Assembly: GCA_965230375.1 (NCBI GenBank)
Contig: CBDDKU010000024.1
Span: 1-64,000 of the forward strand
Origin: CBDDKU01 sp965230375
GTDB taxonomy: Bacteria > Bacteroidota > Bacteroidia > Flavobacteriales_D > Cryomorphaceae
Length of the DNA stretch: 64,000 nt
Reading direction: 5' to 3'
A model generated the notes under the pieces. The model saw nothing but the letters and a program-made list of their open reading frames with translations, was not told the DNA's origin and did no database searches. The position numbers were made by a program, and so were the translations under genes. Shown in pieces: positions 17,211 through 26,409 of this stretch; the first letter of the stretch is position 1; each line of letters begins with the position of its first letter.

Positions 17211-17229
17211 ATCTGATAAAAATTGGGTC

Positions 17230-19956
17230 GTGAAAAAGCTTGTACTTATTCTTCTGTTTCTAGGAGGTATCATTGGGATGCTCTTTTTGTTCTATCAAAG
17301 CTTTGAGAAGACTGAGCGGTCTGATGTTTCAGCGCTGCAGGCCATTCCGCAGAGTGCTGCCCTGATTTTTGAAACGGATGAAGTTGGAGAGTTATGGCGT
17401 GATCTTTCTACCGAAAGTCTTGTTTGGAACGAATTACTCAAAACAGACCTGTTTTTTCGCCTGAATGAGCTTGGTTCAAATCTGGATAGTATGTACGTAA
17501 ACTACTCAGATTTGCGCACCATGCTCTCAGATCAACCCATGGTGGTCTCGGTTCACGAAGAAGGTGCCAAGCGGTTCAATTACCTCGTGGCTGTCCCAAC
17601 CCGCACTGATGCCGATGAAGCGGCTCTGGTGGAAGGAGTGAAGAAGCTATTGCGAATCAACGAAACGGCCAAAACAGAAGATTACGACGGCCAAACCATC
17701 TACACCTTCCCCTTTAAACTCATCGACGATGAAATCCACTTCTACATCGAAGATGGGCTTCTAGTAATGGGGCTTTCTGATGTGCTGATTGAAGAGTCGA
17801 TCAGAGCTGTACAGCAAGACGCATCGGTGCTGCGTGATCGAGATTTTCAGGCGGTGAGAAGTACGCGTGGAAAGCAAGCCAGGGCAACAGTTTATGTCAA
17901 CTACAAAACTGGTAAGAACATTCTAGCTAACTTCTTAAAATCAGAAAACCAAGACTTAGACTTGTTTCGCGAGCCCTACGCCGAGTGGTCTGCACTCGAT
18001 TTGGGACTGAAGGCCAGTCATGTTACGCTCAACGGCTTTGCTATGGCCAAGGACAGTACCGATGCTTGGTTGAGCGCATCTCGCAATCTGGAGCCAAACC
18101 GCATTCACGTGTTTGATTTTATGCCGTCGCAAACGGCGTACTTCGCGTACTTCGGGTATGGCGATTTCAAAACGTATCAAGATCAGCGCAGCGAAATTAG
18201 GGAGTCTAGCGGTGGGAAGTATAGTTTCGAGAAAAAGCTCAAAGCCTATGACGAGAAGTGCTCATGTAATATGAAAGACAAGGCTGCCGGCTGGATTGGT
18301 TCGCAAGCCGTTTCGTTTATCACAGAGCCGGTCAGTGAAGAATACACCCAAAACCACTTCGTCATATTTGAAGCTGAAAAGCCAGAGCAGGCTTGGATTA
18401 ATTTGAAGGAATTGAACCAGATTTTTGACTCATCAAAAGAAGGTGATTCTTACAAGGGGTACGAATTTATTCACGTTCCAATGGGGTCCTTTTACGCCGA
18501 TATTTTAGGTGATGCCTTCTTGGGTATTGAAGATCCTTATGTCACCAGGATTGAGGACATGATCGTGATGGCTAAATCGGTGAATGCCTTAAGAAATATC
18601 ATTGACGCGCGATACAAAGGTGCAACCTTGGCTGCTGATGAGAAGTTTTCAGAAGTGCGGGAGCAATTTTCGAATGAGCCCCAAGTGCTTATCTATAGCT
18701 CTTTGGCCAGATCTCCTTTTATCTATACCAATTTGCTTCAAGACGAATACGCAAATGCCATAAGTGAACGGACCGAAGTCTTGCGCAAGTTTCAGGCTTT
18801 CATATATGAAGCGAGCTTTTTCCGCGACGAGCTATTCTACAATAATGTATACCTGAAGCATAGCCCGGAGTATCAACAAGAAACCAATGCGCTTTGGGAG
18901 ATCAAACTCCCTGCAGACTTGATTGGAAAACCCCAATTTGTAGAGAATCACTACACAGGAGCCTACGAGATTTTAGTTCAAGACGCTGCAAACAAACTCC
19001 ACCTGATCAGCAATACGGGTAAATTGATGTGGTCGCGGCCGCTCGATGGCCCCATTCTCGGAGAAGTCGAGCAAGTCGATCTGTACAAAAACAACAAGCT
19101 CCAGCTCCTTTTCAATACGGCGGGGAAGATCTACCTCGTCGATCGAAACGGTAACGATGTCGAATCATTTCCCGTTTCGCTCAAGCCTAAGGCTAGCGGC
19201 CCAATTGGGATAGCCGACTATGACAATAGCCGCGATTACCGCATTTTTGTTGCGCTCGAAGGGGGAAAAACCCAGCTATACGATGGCACCGGAAAATTGG
19301 TGAAGGGCTGGGAGTTTGTTGACAACGGCGCAACGATCAATCTTCCCTTAAGACATATTCGCATTAAGTCGAAGGACTACATTATGGCGATAACCAATGC
19401 CGGAAAAGTTCATTTGCTGAATCGGAAAGGTAATACAAGGCATAAGGTTTCTAACCTGATAGAAAAGGGGCTTGACCAGGAACCCGTTCTAACGCTTGGG
19501 AATAGAATTGGCCGGTCTGCGCTCAGGTATGTCGATGAAGATGGAAATGCCTTCGTATTTGGATTTGACGATCGGTTCGAGAAGCTTCAGCTTGTTGATG
19601 AAAAAGTTGATGCCTACGCCTATCTTGATCTAGATGGAAATGACGAATCAGATTGGGTGGTGAAAACCAACCGAGGAATTTTAGCATTCACTGCTTCGGG
19701 TGACCAGTTATTTAGCCTCGAGACAAAAGGGCAGGGGATGATGCAAGCCTTTGATTTTGCTAAGCCACTCTTGGTATTTGTTGACCAGTCAAAAGAGCAA
19801 GTCTACTTGTACAACGGTGCGGGCGAACTCAAGTCAGGCTTCCCGCTCTACGGGTCTAGCGAAGTCGCTATTGGCGATATGAACAAGGATGGCCATCTCA
19901 ACTTGATCACCCTTGGCGAAGGTGGGTTTGTGTATGCGTATACCATCGAAGATTAA
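17230..19956 (+). CDS. large membrane-anchored protein with DUF3352-like N-terminal and propeller-like C-terminal part, unknown function
   Basis: A 908-residue protein starting at GTG. One hydrophobic segment (about 4-23, VLILLFLGGIIGMLFLFYQS) is either a signal anchor or an uncleaved signal; the rest is hydrophilic and should face the periplasm. The first ~560 residues (IPQSAALIFETDEV, several substrate-like alternating strands) resemble the DUF3352 type of proteins. The last ~350 show repeated short beta units such as GKVHLLNRKGNTRHK, DLDGNDESDWVVKTNRGILA and IGDMNKDGHLNLITLGEGG, as in FG-GAP/PQQ-type propellers. No catalytic motif is seen. It follows rnhB and precedes a T9SS cargo gene. 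A role in periplasmic or outer-membrane protein interaction is a guess. Confidence 0.6.
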   Translation: MKKLVLILLFLGGIIGMLFLFYQSFEKTERSDVSALQAIPQSAALIFETDEVGELWRDLSTESLVWNELLKTDLFFRLNELGSNLDSMYVNYSDLRTMLSDQPMVVSVHEEGAKRFNYLVAVPTRTDADEAALVEGVKKLLRINETAKTEDYDGQTIYTFPFKLIDDEIHFYIEDGLLVMGLSDVLIEESIRAVQQDASVLRDRDFQAVRSTRGKQARATVYVNYKTGKNILANFLKSENQDLDLFREPYAEWSALDLGLKASHVTLNGFAMAKDSTDAWLSASRNLEPNRIHVFDFMPSQTAYFAYFGYGDFKTYQDQRSEIRESSGGKYSFEKKLKAYDEKCSCNMKDKAAGWIGSQAVSFITEPVSEEYTQNHFVIFEAEKPEQAWINLKELNQIFDSSKEGDSYKGYEFIHVPMGSFYADILGDAFLGIEDPYVTRIEDMIVMAKSVNALRNIIDARYKGATLAADEKFSEVREQFSNEPQVLIYSSLARSPFIYTNLLQDEYANAISERTEVLRKFQAFIYEASFFRDELFYNNVYLKHSPEYQQETNALWEIKLPADLIGKPQFVENHYTGAYEILVQDAANKLHLISNTGKLMWSRPLDGPILGEVEQVDLYKNNKLQLLFNTAGKIYLVDRNGNDVESFPVSLKPKASGPIGIADYDNSRDYRIFVALEGGKTQLYDGTGKLVKGWEFVDNGATINLPLRHIRIKSKDYIMAITNAGKVHLLNRKGNTRHKVSNLIEKGLDQEPVLTLGNRIGRSALRYVDEDGNAFVFGFDDRFEKLQLVDEKVDAYAYLDLDGNDESDWVVKTNRGILAFTASGDQLFSLETKGQGMMQAFDFAKPLLVFVDQSKEQVYLYNGAGELKSGFPLYGSSEVAIGDMNKDGHLNLITLGEGGFVYAYTIED

Positions 19957-20072
19957 TGTTTAATTCCGAGTGTCGAATTTGGAGTTCGGAATTGAGTCAA
20001 CAGTCACTTAGCGAATACATTTCGGGGTAGGCAACTAGATAAATACCTATCTTTAGAATTGTACATGTTGAG

Positions 20073-21575
20073 ATGAGACCACTCCACTACATATTCACTT
20101 GCCTGACAGCTCTGGCTCTGCTCCACTCGGGTTTCACAAATGCCCAGATAATCGACTATACGATTGATCCAGGCTTTGATTCGGGAGAGTATTTTATTCA
20201 TGGTAGGTGTACATCCATTCTGCCTATTAGCGATGATCGGTTTATTGTCACAGGTAATTTTGAAGGTACGTTACCAGGTATGGCTACTGGTTTGACAATT
20301 ATCGAAGAAGATGGGAATGTGATTTATGAGGACTATCCACACTCTCTTGGGCCAACCAAAGTTGCGCCTTTTCAGTCCAAATTTCTTTCTACGGCGTCGA
20401 GAATTCAAAAAAGGAACGAATACGGCAATACGGATTATTCGTTTCGATTTGAGTTCCAGAAAGATGTTTACAATTCATTTATTTCGGATGCAGTTTACGA
20501 CTTTATAGTCTATCGAGATAGCTTAGTTATGGCAGCAGGTATATTCTTCACAGACAGTTTGGACCTTAGTGCCAACAGTATCCGTCAGTTCTGCGTAGTT
20601 GATAGCACCGGAGTCCCAGTTGAAGGAATTCCAATGGTGCAATGTGAGCCAGTAGACGCCAGAATAAGAGGAATTGATACACTCAGTACGGGAGATATTA
20701 TATTATCTGGAACATTTACTTCGGTCAATGGACATCCTACCAACAATATTGCGAGGCTTACTCCTGATTTTAACGTTGACAATACGTTTACAAGTCCCCT
20801 ATTGGAAGGCGGTACTGCATCAATAAGCATGATAGATTCTGACGACCGCATTTGGGTGACACTAATAAATTCATTCCTTGAAAATTCACCTGATATTGGA
20901 CAGACTCTAATAAGACTCTTGCCTAACGGAAGCATCGATCAGGGATTCGAAATTCCAGAAATTCTGCGACACTATGCTGGTTCTGAGATTTCTGGATTTG
21001 CAAGTATCCCATATGAGGATACTGATGGAACTTTTCTATTAGGGGGAGCATTTGATGAGTTTAATGGGCAAACATGTGCCAACTTGATCAAAGTCAATGA
21101 TAATGGTGAAATGGTTGAAGGATTTTTTAATGGACTAGGGCCAGATGAAGCCTATTGGGAGAATTGGTCTGGAAATGGTTCTTTTACGAATATTCCTCTG
21201 ATAGGATGCATTTTGCCGCTACAAGATGGAAAGCTCCTTTTAGGCGGGCTTTTTTCAAGTTTTGGCGGTGAGCCGTACAATGGTCTAGTCCGGATCATGC
21301 CAAACGGGTTTGTCGCCACAAAAGATGCGGAAGAACGTCTGAATTTAAACATTTACCCCAACCCTGCTACAGACCAGATTCAAATCCGTGGTGATTTTCA
21401 AAGTCAGGTCATTCAATCTTTGACCATACACGATATCCAAGGCCGAGTGGTGATCCAAAAACAAAACCATCCAAGCTCAAAACCTATTGATGTCTCATCG
21501 CTTCCATCGGGAATGTTTTTGTTGCGGGTAGAATCGGAAAGTGGTGTCGGTGTTGGGAGTTTCGTAGTGTTTTAA
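20073..21575 (+). CDS. T9SS-exported protein with delta-60-type repeats and type A sorting domain
   Basis: A 500-residue secreted protein. It has a signal peptide (1-24, ending TNAQ) and a beta-rich region at about 30-415 holding delta-60-like units (ISDDRFIVTGNFEGTLPG; GDIILSGTFTSVNGHPTNNI; GTFLLGGAFDEFNGQTCANL; GKLLLGGLFSSFGGEPYNGL), as found in propeller-type adhesins. The last ~75 residues form a T9SS type A sorting domain (NIYPNPATDQIQIRG ... IHDIQGRVV ... LPSGMFLLRVESESG). The protein should cross the outer membrane by T9SS and be anchored or released at the surface. The partner or substrate is unknown. TATCTTTA about 25 bases upstream is a possible -7 element. Confidence 0.85.
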   Translation: MRPLHYIFTCLTALALLHSGFTNAQIIDYTIDPGFDSGEYFIHGRCTSILPISDDRFIVTGNFEGTLPGMATGLTIIEEDGNVIYEDYPHSLGPTKVAPFQSKFLSTASRIQKRNEYGNTDYSFRFEFQKDVYNSFISDAVYDFIVYRDSLVMAAGIFFTDSLDLSANSIRQFCVVDSTGVPVEGIPMVQCEPVDARIRGIDTLSTGDIILSGTFTSVNGHPTNNIARLTPDFNVDNTFTSPLLEGGTASISMIDSDDRIWVTLINSFLENSPDIGQTLIRLLPNGSIDQGFEIPEILRHYAGSEISGFASIPYEDTDGTFLLGGAFDEFNGQTCANLIKVNDNGEMVEGFFNGLGPDEAYWENWSGNGSFTNIPLIGCILPLQDGKLLLGGLFSSFGGEPYNGLVRIMPNGFVATKDAEERLNLNIYPNPATDQIQIRGDFQSQVIQSLTIHDIQGRVVIQKQNHPSSKPIDVSSLPSGMFLLRVESESGVGVGSFVVF

Positions 21576-21653
21576 GTCTTTGTAATTGATCATGATCGAT
21601 TACGGATATTCTCTGTGTTCTCTGAGCCTTTGTGGTGCCCTTTAAGCTCTCAT

Positions 21654-21843
21654 ATGCATATCAGATGGTACATGGCTTTCAATTTCCACTTTACTACCAA
21701 AACTCCTGAAGGTCCATATTGATCAAGACGTAATTGAAGCCTTCTCGCTTTTCGATTTCACCAACCCAGGTTTCAATTATACATCAAGACAGCCTGAAAT
21801 TCTTCGGGTTACTCAATATGACACTGTGTTCATACAAGTATAA
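21654..21843 (+). pseudogene. small frameshifted reading frame of unknown family
   Basis: From the ATG at 21654 the frame reads MHIRWYMAFNFHFTTKTPEG then PY and stops. One extra T at 21719-21720 would join it to DQDVIEAFSLFDFTNPGFNY and TSRQPEILRVTQYDTVFIQV, ending at TAA 21841-21843, about 62 residues. The composition is protein-like and the required correction is the same +1 type as in carB. It may be a tiny gene with a sequence error or the tail of a lost gene. No family is recognised. The rest of the gap between 21576 and 21898 holds only a terminator and the low-information phrase CTCTGTGTTCTCTGAGCC. Confidence 0.35.
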
Positions 21844-21874
21844 AAAAAGCCTTCTCATTCATTGAAAAGGCTTT
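21842..21874 (-). terminator. intrinsic terminator after efp
   Basis: On the minus strand AAAGCCTT (complement of 21867-21874) pairs with AAGGCTTT (complement of 21846-21853) and is followed by a T-run. It lies 25 bases past the efp stop and closes the lipid A gene cluster. Confidence 0.8.
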
Positions 21875-21898
21875 GGTATTAACTTGAATAGGATTTGC

Positions 21899-22465
21899 TT
21901 ATTCCTTAATACGCTCTGCGTATTGTCCGGTTCTCGTATCCACTTTGATTCGATCATCAGTATTGATGAAGAGTGGAACTCGAATCTCAGCGCCTGTATC
22001 TATGGTAGCAGGCTTTAATGTGTTTGTAGCCGTATCGCCTTTTACACCCGGCTCGGTGTAGGTCACTGTGGCTTCAATAAAGTGTGGCATTTCCACAACC
22101 AGCGGGTTTTCTTCTTCAGCGTGGAAGATGATCGTTACTACCATTTCTTCCTTGAGATATTCGGGCTGCTCTATCATGTGACCATCGATAAACACCTGCT
22201 CAAAAGTCTCGGTATTCATAAAGTGGTAGCCGTTGTTTTCTGGATAAAGGTACTGGTACTGGCGGTGCTCAATACGAACGATTTCAATGCTGTGTCCAGC
22301 CGAGAAAGTGTTGTCGATTACTTTGCCCGTTTCAATATTTTTAAGCTTTGTTCTTACAAAAGCAGGCCCTTTTCCTGGCTTCACGTGTTGAAACTCCGTG
22401 ATTGTATATAGCTTCCCATTGAAGTTGATGCAAAGCCCGTTTTTAATATCTGATGTATTTGCCAT
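21899..22465 (-). CDS. efp: elongation factor P
   Basis: A 188-residue three-domain translation factor that relieves ribosome stalling at polyproline stretches. It has the N-terminal KOW-like domain with FQHVKPGKGPAFVRTKLKNI, where Lys in the PGKGPAF loop is the site that is modified in many species, followed by two OB-fold domains (YLYPENNGYHFMNTETFEQV; PLFINTDDRIKVDTRTGQY). Length and motifs are normal. It is the last gene of the cluster and may also have its own promoter. Confidence 0.95.
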   Translation of the reverse strand: MANTSDIKNGLCINFNGKLYTITEFQHVKPGKGPAFVRTKLKNIETGKVIDNTFSAGHSIEIVRIEHRQYQYLYPENNGYHFMNTETFEQVFIDGHMIEQPEYLKEEMVVTIIFHAEEENPLVVEMPHFIEATVTYTEPGVKGDTATNTLKPATIDTGAEIRVPLFINTDDRIKVDTRTGQYAERIKE

Positions 22466-22485
22466 CCTTATTGTATTCTTTGAGC

Positions 22486-22493
22486 CAAATGTA
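22486..22493 (-). promoter_or_regulatory. possible -7 element for efp
   Basis: On the minus strand TACATTTG fits TAnnTTTG and lies 20 bases before the efp ATG. The -33 region has TTC rather than TTG at about the right distance. It would allow efp to be transcribed apart from the lpx genes; weak evidence. Confidence 0.35.
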
Positions 22494-22498
22494 GAAAA

Positions 22499-23128
22499 TT
22501 ATGCCCGCTTGAAGTTTTCGATCCAGATTTTTTCAGAGCAGAATCCGTACTCTTCTTCCACCTGATTTGATGCCACGATGTAGATGCGGCCTTGCTTTGT
22601 CTTGTCAACCATTTCCTGATACCAATCTATCCCTTTGCGATCGAGGTTGGAAGTAGGCTCATCGAGAAATATAAAAGGAGTGTCGCTCAATAAAGCCAAC
22701 CCCAGTCTCACCCGCTGCTTCATCCCCGAAGAAAAATACTTGATAGGCTTGGTCATGGCGTGTTCGAGTTGGCAAGTCTTGCCAAATTCTTTCAGGTCGA
22801 ACTGACTCAAGCTCGGCTTAAGTGAGAAATGAAATTTCACCAGTTCCATTAAGTTTAATTCATCGTACAAATCGAGATATGGGCTGCAAAAACCAATATG
22901 TCGGTACACATCGGCTTGCTTGATTTCACTTCCAGCTACCGTGTAGGATATCTCCCCTGATGATGGCATGGAAAACCCTGATACGACTTTTAGAAAGGTG
23001 CTTTTACCTGATCCATTTCCACCGAGCACAGCGTAAGCCTTTTCTGAGTGCAGCTCCAGCGAGATTTGGTCGAAAAGCCATTCCCGATTGAAGCGTTTTC
23101 CCAGATTCTGAAGGCTGATACTAGTCAT
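22499..23128 (-). CDS. lone ABC transporter ATP-binding protein
   Basis: A 209-residue ATPase with Walker A GGNGSGKST (about 36-44), the signature YFSSGMKQRVRLGLAL and Walker B PFIFLDEPTSNLD. No membrane domain is encoded nearby, so the partner permease must be elsewhere. The small size resembles CcmA/heme-exporter-type or NatA-type ATPases. The start overlaps the end of lpxA by 8 bases, so it is translated from the lipid A transcript; whether it exports an envelope component is not shown by the sequence. Confidence 0.85.
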   Translation of the reverse strand: MTSISLQNLGKRFNREWLFDQISLELHSEKAYAVLGGNGSGKSTFLKVVSGFSMPSSGEISYTVAGSEIKQADVYRHIGFCSPYLDLYDELNLMELVKFHFSLKPSLSQFDLKEFGKTCQLEHAMTKPIKYFSSGMKQRVRLGLALLSDTPFIFLDEPTSNLDRKGIDWYQEMVDKTKQGRIYIVASNQVEEEYGFCSEKIWIENFKRA

Positions 23129-23903
23129 TGAGTGGGCCTTTCATAATGCCCTTGTCCGAGTTTCGGATGAAGTCTAAAATATGTTGCTTTTCAGGGCTGT
23201 CTGGTACTTCGTTTTCCAATACTTCGAGTGCCTTGGTTATGTTCTTGTGTTGGACGTAGATAATGCGGTAAGCATCTTCGATTTGAGAGATAATCTTTGG
23301 ATCAAAACCTCTGCGGCGAAGCCCAACGGTGTTGACACCAACATAGCTCATCGGCTCTCTGGCCGCTTTGCAAAAAGGTGGAACATTCTTTCGAACCAGT
23401 GTTCCACCCGCTATAAAAGAGTGTGCACCAATAGTCAGGAACTGCTGCACACCTACCATCCCTTCCAAAATGGCAAAGTCTTCGATCTTCACGTGACCAG
23501 CTACCGACCCAGCATTGGCGATGATGCAATTGTTTCCTACTTCAACATCGTGACCAAGGTGAACGTAGGCCATGAGCAAGCAGTTGTTTCCAACGCTAGT
23601 CTTCATCTTATCTACTGTACCCTTATTTATGGTCACGCATTCGCGAATGGTGGTATTGTTTCCAATTTCCACCGTGGTTTTTTCACCTTGGTACTTCAGG
23701 TCTTGTGGAATAGCTGAGATAACAGCTCCCGGAAAAATTTCACAATTCTTTCCGATTCGCGCTCCCTCCATGATCACTACGTTCGAGTGGATCACCGTGC
23801 CATCTCCAATCTCTACATCCCCGTGTATGGTTGAGAAAGGACCAATTTTTACATCCTTTCCAATCTTCGCATTGGGGTCAATATGCGCTCCGGCTGTGCT
23901 CAT
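23121..23903 (-). CDS. lpxA: UDP-N-acetylglucosamine acyltransferase LpxA
   Basis: A 260-residue left-handed beta-helix enzyme, first step of lipid A synthesis: moves a 3-hydroxyacyl chain from ACP to the 3-OH of UDP-GlcNAc. Hexapeptide repeats run from about residue 5 to 185 (IGKDVKIGPFSTIHGDVEIG). The segment MAYVHLGHDVEVGNNCIIAN holds the catalytic His, probably His118, and SVAGHVKIEDFAILEG follows. The C-terminal helical part has VGLRRRGFD. It is 3 bases downstream of lpxC-fabZ. Confidence 0.95.
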   Translation of the reverse strand: MSTAGAHIDPNAKIGKDVKIGPFSTIHGDVEIGDGTVIHSNVVIMEGARIGKNCEIFPGAVISAIPQDLKYQGEKTTVEIGNNTTIRECVTINKGTVDKMKTSVGNNCLLMAYVHLGHDVEVGNNCIIANAGSVAGHVKIEDFAILEGMVGVQQFLTIGAHSFIAGGTLVRKNVPPFCKAAREPMSYVGVNTVGLRRRGFDPKIISQIEDAYRIIYVQHKNITKALEVLENEVPDSPEKQHILDFIRNSDKGIMKGPLND

Positions 23904-23906
23904 TGA

Positions 23907-25310
23907 TTATGCTTTATCTCGTATGATTTGTGCCATCAGCTCTCCTTCAGACACAACTTGTCCATTTACGTATCCAACCCCCTTCATCTGAACGATTCCG
24001 CGACGAATTGGCGCTGAAAGTTCAAGCTTAAAAACGACTGTATCACCCGGAATCACCTTTCTTTTAAATTTGACTGCGTCAATCTTCATAAAATAAGTGC
24101 TCCAGTTTTCAGGGTCTTCTACATTGTGAAGCGCCAAAACCCCACCTACTTGGGCCATAGCTTCGATTTGAAGCACACCCGGCATTACGGGATTTCCCGG
24201 GAAGTGGCCCGTAAAGAATGGTTCGTTGATTGTCACATTCTTGACACCTACTACAGTATTTTCCGTCAGCTCAATGACCTTGTCGATCATGAGAAATGGA
24301 TAGCGGTGCGGAAGGATGTTCATGATCTGATTCACATCATAAACAGGATCCTTGGTCAAGTCAAAAGTCGGTGCTTTTTTCCGTTCGTCTTTGATCAGGT
24401 TTTTGATGATTTTACCAAATGCGGTATTGCCCTTGTGGCCTGGTCTTGCGGCGAGAATATGACCTCGAATCGGTTTCCCTACCAAGGCTAAATCTCCGAC
24501 TATGTCGAGTAGCTTGTGTCGTGCTGGCTCATTTTCAAATTGAAGTTTGATCGTGTTCAAAACCCCGATCCCTTCTACTTTGATGTCTTCGTAATTCTTT
24601 CCAACCAATTTGGCAATCTCGCGGTACTCTTCTTCAGAGCGTTCTTGCTCTACCAAAACAATGGCGTTGTCCAAGTCACCACCTTTTATCAGGTTGTTTT
24701 TGGCCAACATTTCGATTTCCCGAAGGAAAACGAAGGTTCTGCAAGGAGCTATTTCCTTCTTAAACTCTCCAAGGTGGTACATCGAAGCGTGCTGCGTACC
24801 CAGAATAGGCGAATTGTAATCGACCATTACCGTGATCCGAAATTCTTGTCCCGGAGTAGGTACGGCCAACATTTCTACATAGCCTTCTTCGTCTTCGTAG
24901 TACAAGTTTTCTTTGAGAGTGAAATAGTCTCGCTCGGCTTCTTGTTCTTCGTATCCAGCCTTTTCGATCGCTTCAACAAAGAGCTTTGCGCTTCCATCCA
25001 TAATAGGCACTTCCGGACCATCGAGCTGGATAAGCGCATTATCCACTTCGCAACCGTAAATGGCTGCGAGCACGTGCTCGGTGGTATATACACGAGCACC
25101 ATTTTCTTCGAGTGTAGTTCCACGGTTTGTGGTAACCACGTTGTCAACATCTGCCTTGATCAATGGTTGGCCTTCCATATCGACACGTTGGAACATATAG
25201 CCGTGGTTTTCTGGTGCCGGTAAGATTTTAATGTTGACTTTTTCTCCCGAGTGAAGGCCTATTCCCTTCATCTCTATTGGATTTGCGAGGGTACGTTGTT
25301 TCGTACTCAT
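23907..25310 (-). CDS. lpxC-fabZ: bifunctional LpxC deacetylase / FabZ hydroxyacyl-ACP dehydratase
   Basis: A 467-residue fusion typical of Bacteroidota. The N-terminal part (1 to ~305) is the zinc deacetylase that commits to lipid A; it has TEHVLAAIYGCEVDNALIQL with zinc ligand His79 and RPGHKGNTAFGKIIKNLIK. The C-terminal part (about 325-467) is FabZ, dehydrating 3-hydroxyacyl-ACP for fatty acid elongation, with LPHRYPFLMIDKVIE, FFTGHFPGNPVMPGVLQIEA and its catalytic His and Glu. The fusion links the branch point between lipid A and phospholipid acyl chains. It overlaps lpxD by four bases. Confidence 0.97.
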   Translation of the reverse strand: MSTKQRTLANPIEMKGIGLHSGEKVNIKILPAPENHGYMFQRVDMEGQPLIKADVDNVVTTNRGTTLEENGARVYTTEHVLAAIYGCEVDNALIQLDGPEVPIMDGSAKLFVEAIEKAGYEEQEAERDYFTLKENLYYEDEEGYVEMLAVPTPGQEFRITVMVDYNSPILGTQHASMYHLGEFKKEIAPCRTFVFLREIEMLAKNNLIKGGDLDNAIVLVEQERSEEEYREIAKLVGKNYEDIKVEGIGVLNTIKLQFENEPARHKLLDIVGDLALVGKPIRGHILAARPGHKGNTAFGKIIKNLIKDERKKAPTFDLTKDPVYDVNQIMNILPHRYPFLMIDKVIELTENTVVGVKNVTINEPFFTGHFPGNPVMPGVLQIEAMAQVGGVLALHNVEDPENWSTYFMKIDAVKFKRKVIPGDTVVFKLELSAPIRRGIVQMKGVGYVNGQVVSEGELMAQIIRDKA

Positions 25311-26356
25311 AATTCAGATTCTCGTTTAAGGGCTGAGATCGATTTTTTGAGATCTCCCAATTCTTTCATGATATTTGGAAGTCTTCTGAATCCAACATAA
25401 GACTTCTTAAACTCTCCCGCTGCAATAGCTGGAGATCCTTGTACAATAGTTTTTTCCTTGATGGAGCTCTGTATTCCGCTTTGCGCGGCGATCATGGTGC
25501 CATCGGCGATAGTGATATGACCAACGATTCCCACTTGCCCACCAATCATACAGTTCTTCCCGATTTTAGTGGAACCAGCGATTCCCGTTTGAGCGGCGAT
25601 AACCGTATTCTCCCCAATCTCCACGTTGTGAGCAATCTGGATCAAGTTGTCGATCTTAACGCCTTTCCTTACAATAGTGTGCCCTAGGGTAGCACGGTCT
25701 ATAGTCGTATTAGCGCCAATCTCCACGTGATCTTCGATGATCACATTCCCGATTTGAGCTACCTTTTGGTAATTGTTGTCGCTATTGGGTGCGAATCCAA
25801 ATCCATCTCCACCGATTACAACTCCACTGTGAATCACACAATCACCTCCCACTTCACAATCGGCTAGAATCCTTGCGCTCGGGTGAACTAATGTGTTGGC
25901 ACCTATCTTCACATTGCTCCCAATAAAAGCTTGTGGGTAAATTTTCGAACCATCGCCTATTACTGCTCCATCTTCAACCACAGCACCAGCGCCTACATAG
26001 ACATCAGCGCCGATATTGGCGCTTTCAGAGACGAAAGCGTGCTTGTCAACACCTTTTCGATCGTACTTGATTTGGTTGTATAGGTCGAGGAGTTTTGCAA
26101 AACAACTGTAGGCATCGTCCACCCGAATCAGCGTGAGCGTATCGGGGATAGATTTCTCCAATTTGAAATCCCGATTTAGGATCACAATGGAAGCCTGAGT
26201 TGTATAAATATACTCCGAATAAGCAGGGTTGGCTAAAAAAGATAAAGTACCAGATTGGCCTTCTTCAATTTTACTGAGGTTAGAAACGATTGCTTCTTCA
26301 TCTCCAACCACTTCACCTTCAAGTAGTTGGGCTATCTGGGATGCCGAAAATTCCAT
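25307..26356 (-). CDS. lpxD: UDP-3-O-acylglucosamine N-acyltransferase LpxD
   Basis: A 349-residue enzyme that adds the second acyl chain, to the 2-amino group of UDP-3-O-acyl-glucosamine. The N-terminal uridine-binding domain (1-100) contains TLSFLANPAYSEYIYTTQAS. The beta-helix follows with many hexapeptides, and NLIQIAHNVEIGENTVIAAQ carries the predicted catalytic His243. A C-terminal helix (LPNIMKELGDLKKSI) closes the trimer. It is separated from the HD hydrolase gene upstream by 53 bases. Confidence 0.95.
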   Translation of the reverse strand: MEFSASQIAQLLEGEVVGDEEAIVSNLSKIEEGQSGTLSFLANPAYSEYIYTTQASIVILNRDFKLEKSIPDTLTLIRVDDAYSCFAKLLDLYNQIKYDRKGVDKHAFVSESANIGADVYVGAGAVVEDGAVIGDGSKIYPQAFIGSNVKIGANTLVHPSARILADCEVGGDCVIHSGVVIGGDGFGFAPNSDNNYQKVAQIGNVIIEDHVEIGANTTIDRATLGHTIVRKGVKIDNLIQIAHNVEIGENTVIAAQTGIAGSTKIGKNCMIGGQVGIVGHITIADGTMIAAQSGIQSSIKEKTIVQGSPAIAAGEFKKSYVGFRRLPNIMKELGDLKKSISALKRESEL

Positions 26357-26409
26357 CGCCTAAATATATAAATTAATCGATTCGGCTTCAGGCCAGAAAT
26401 AACATTAAT

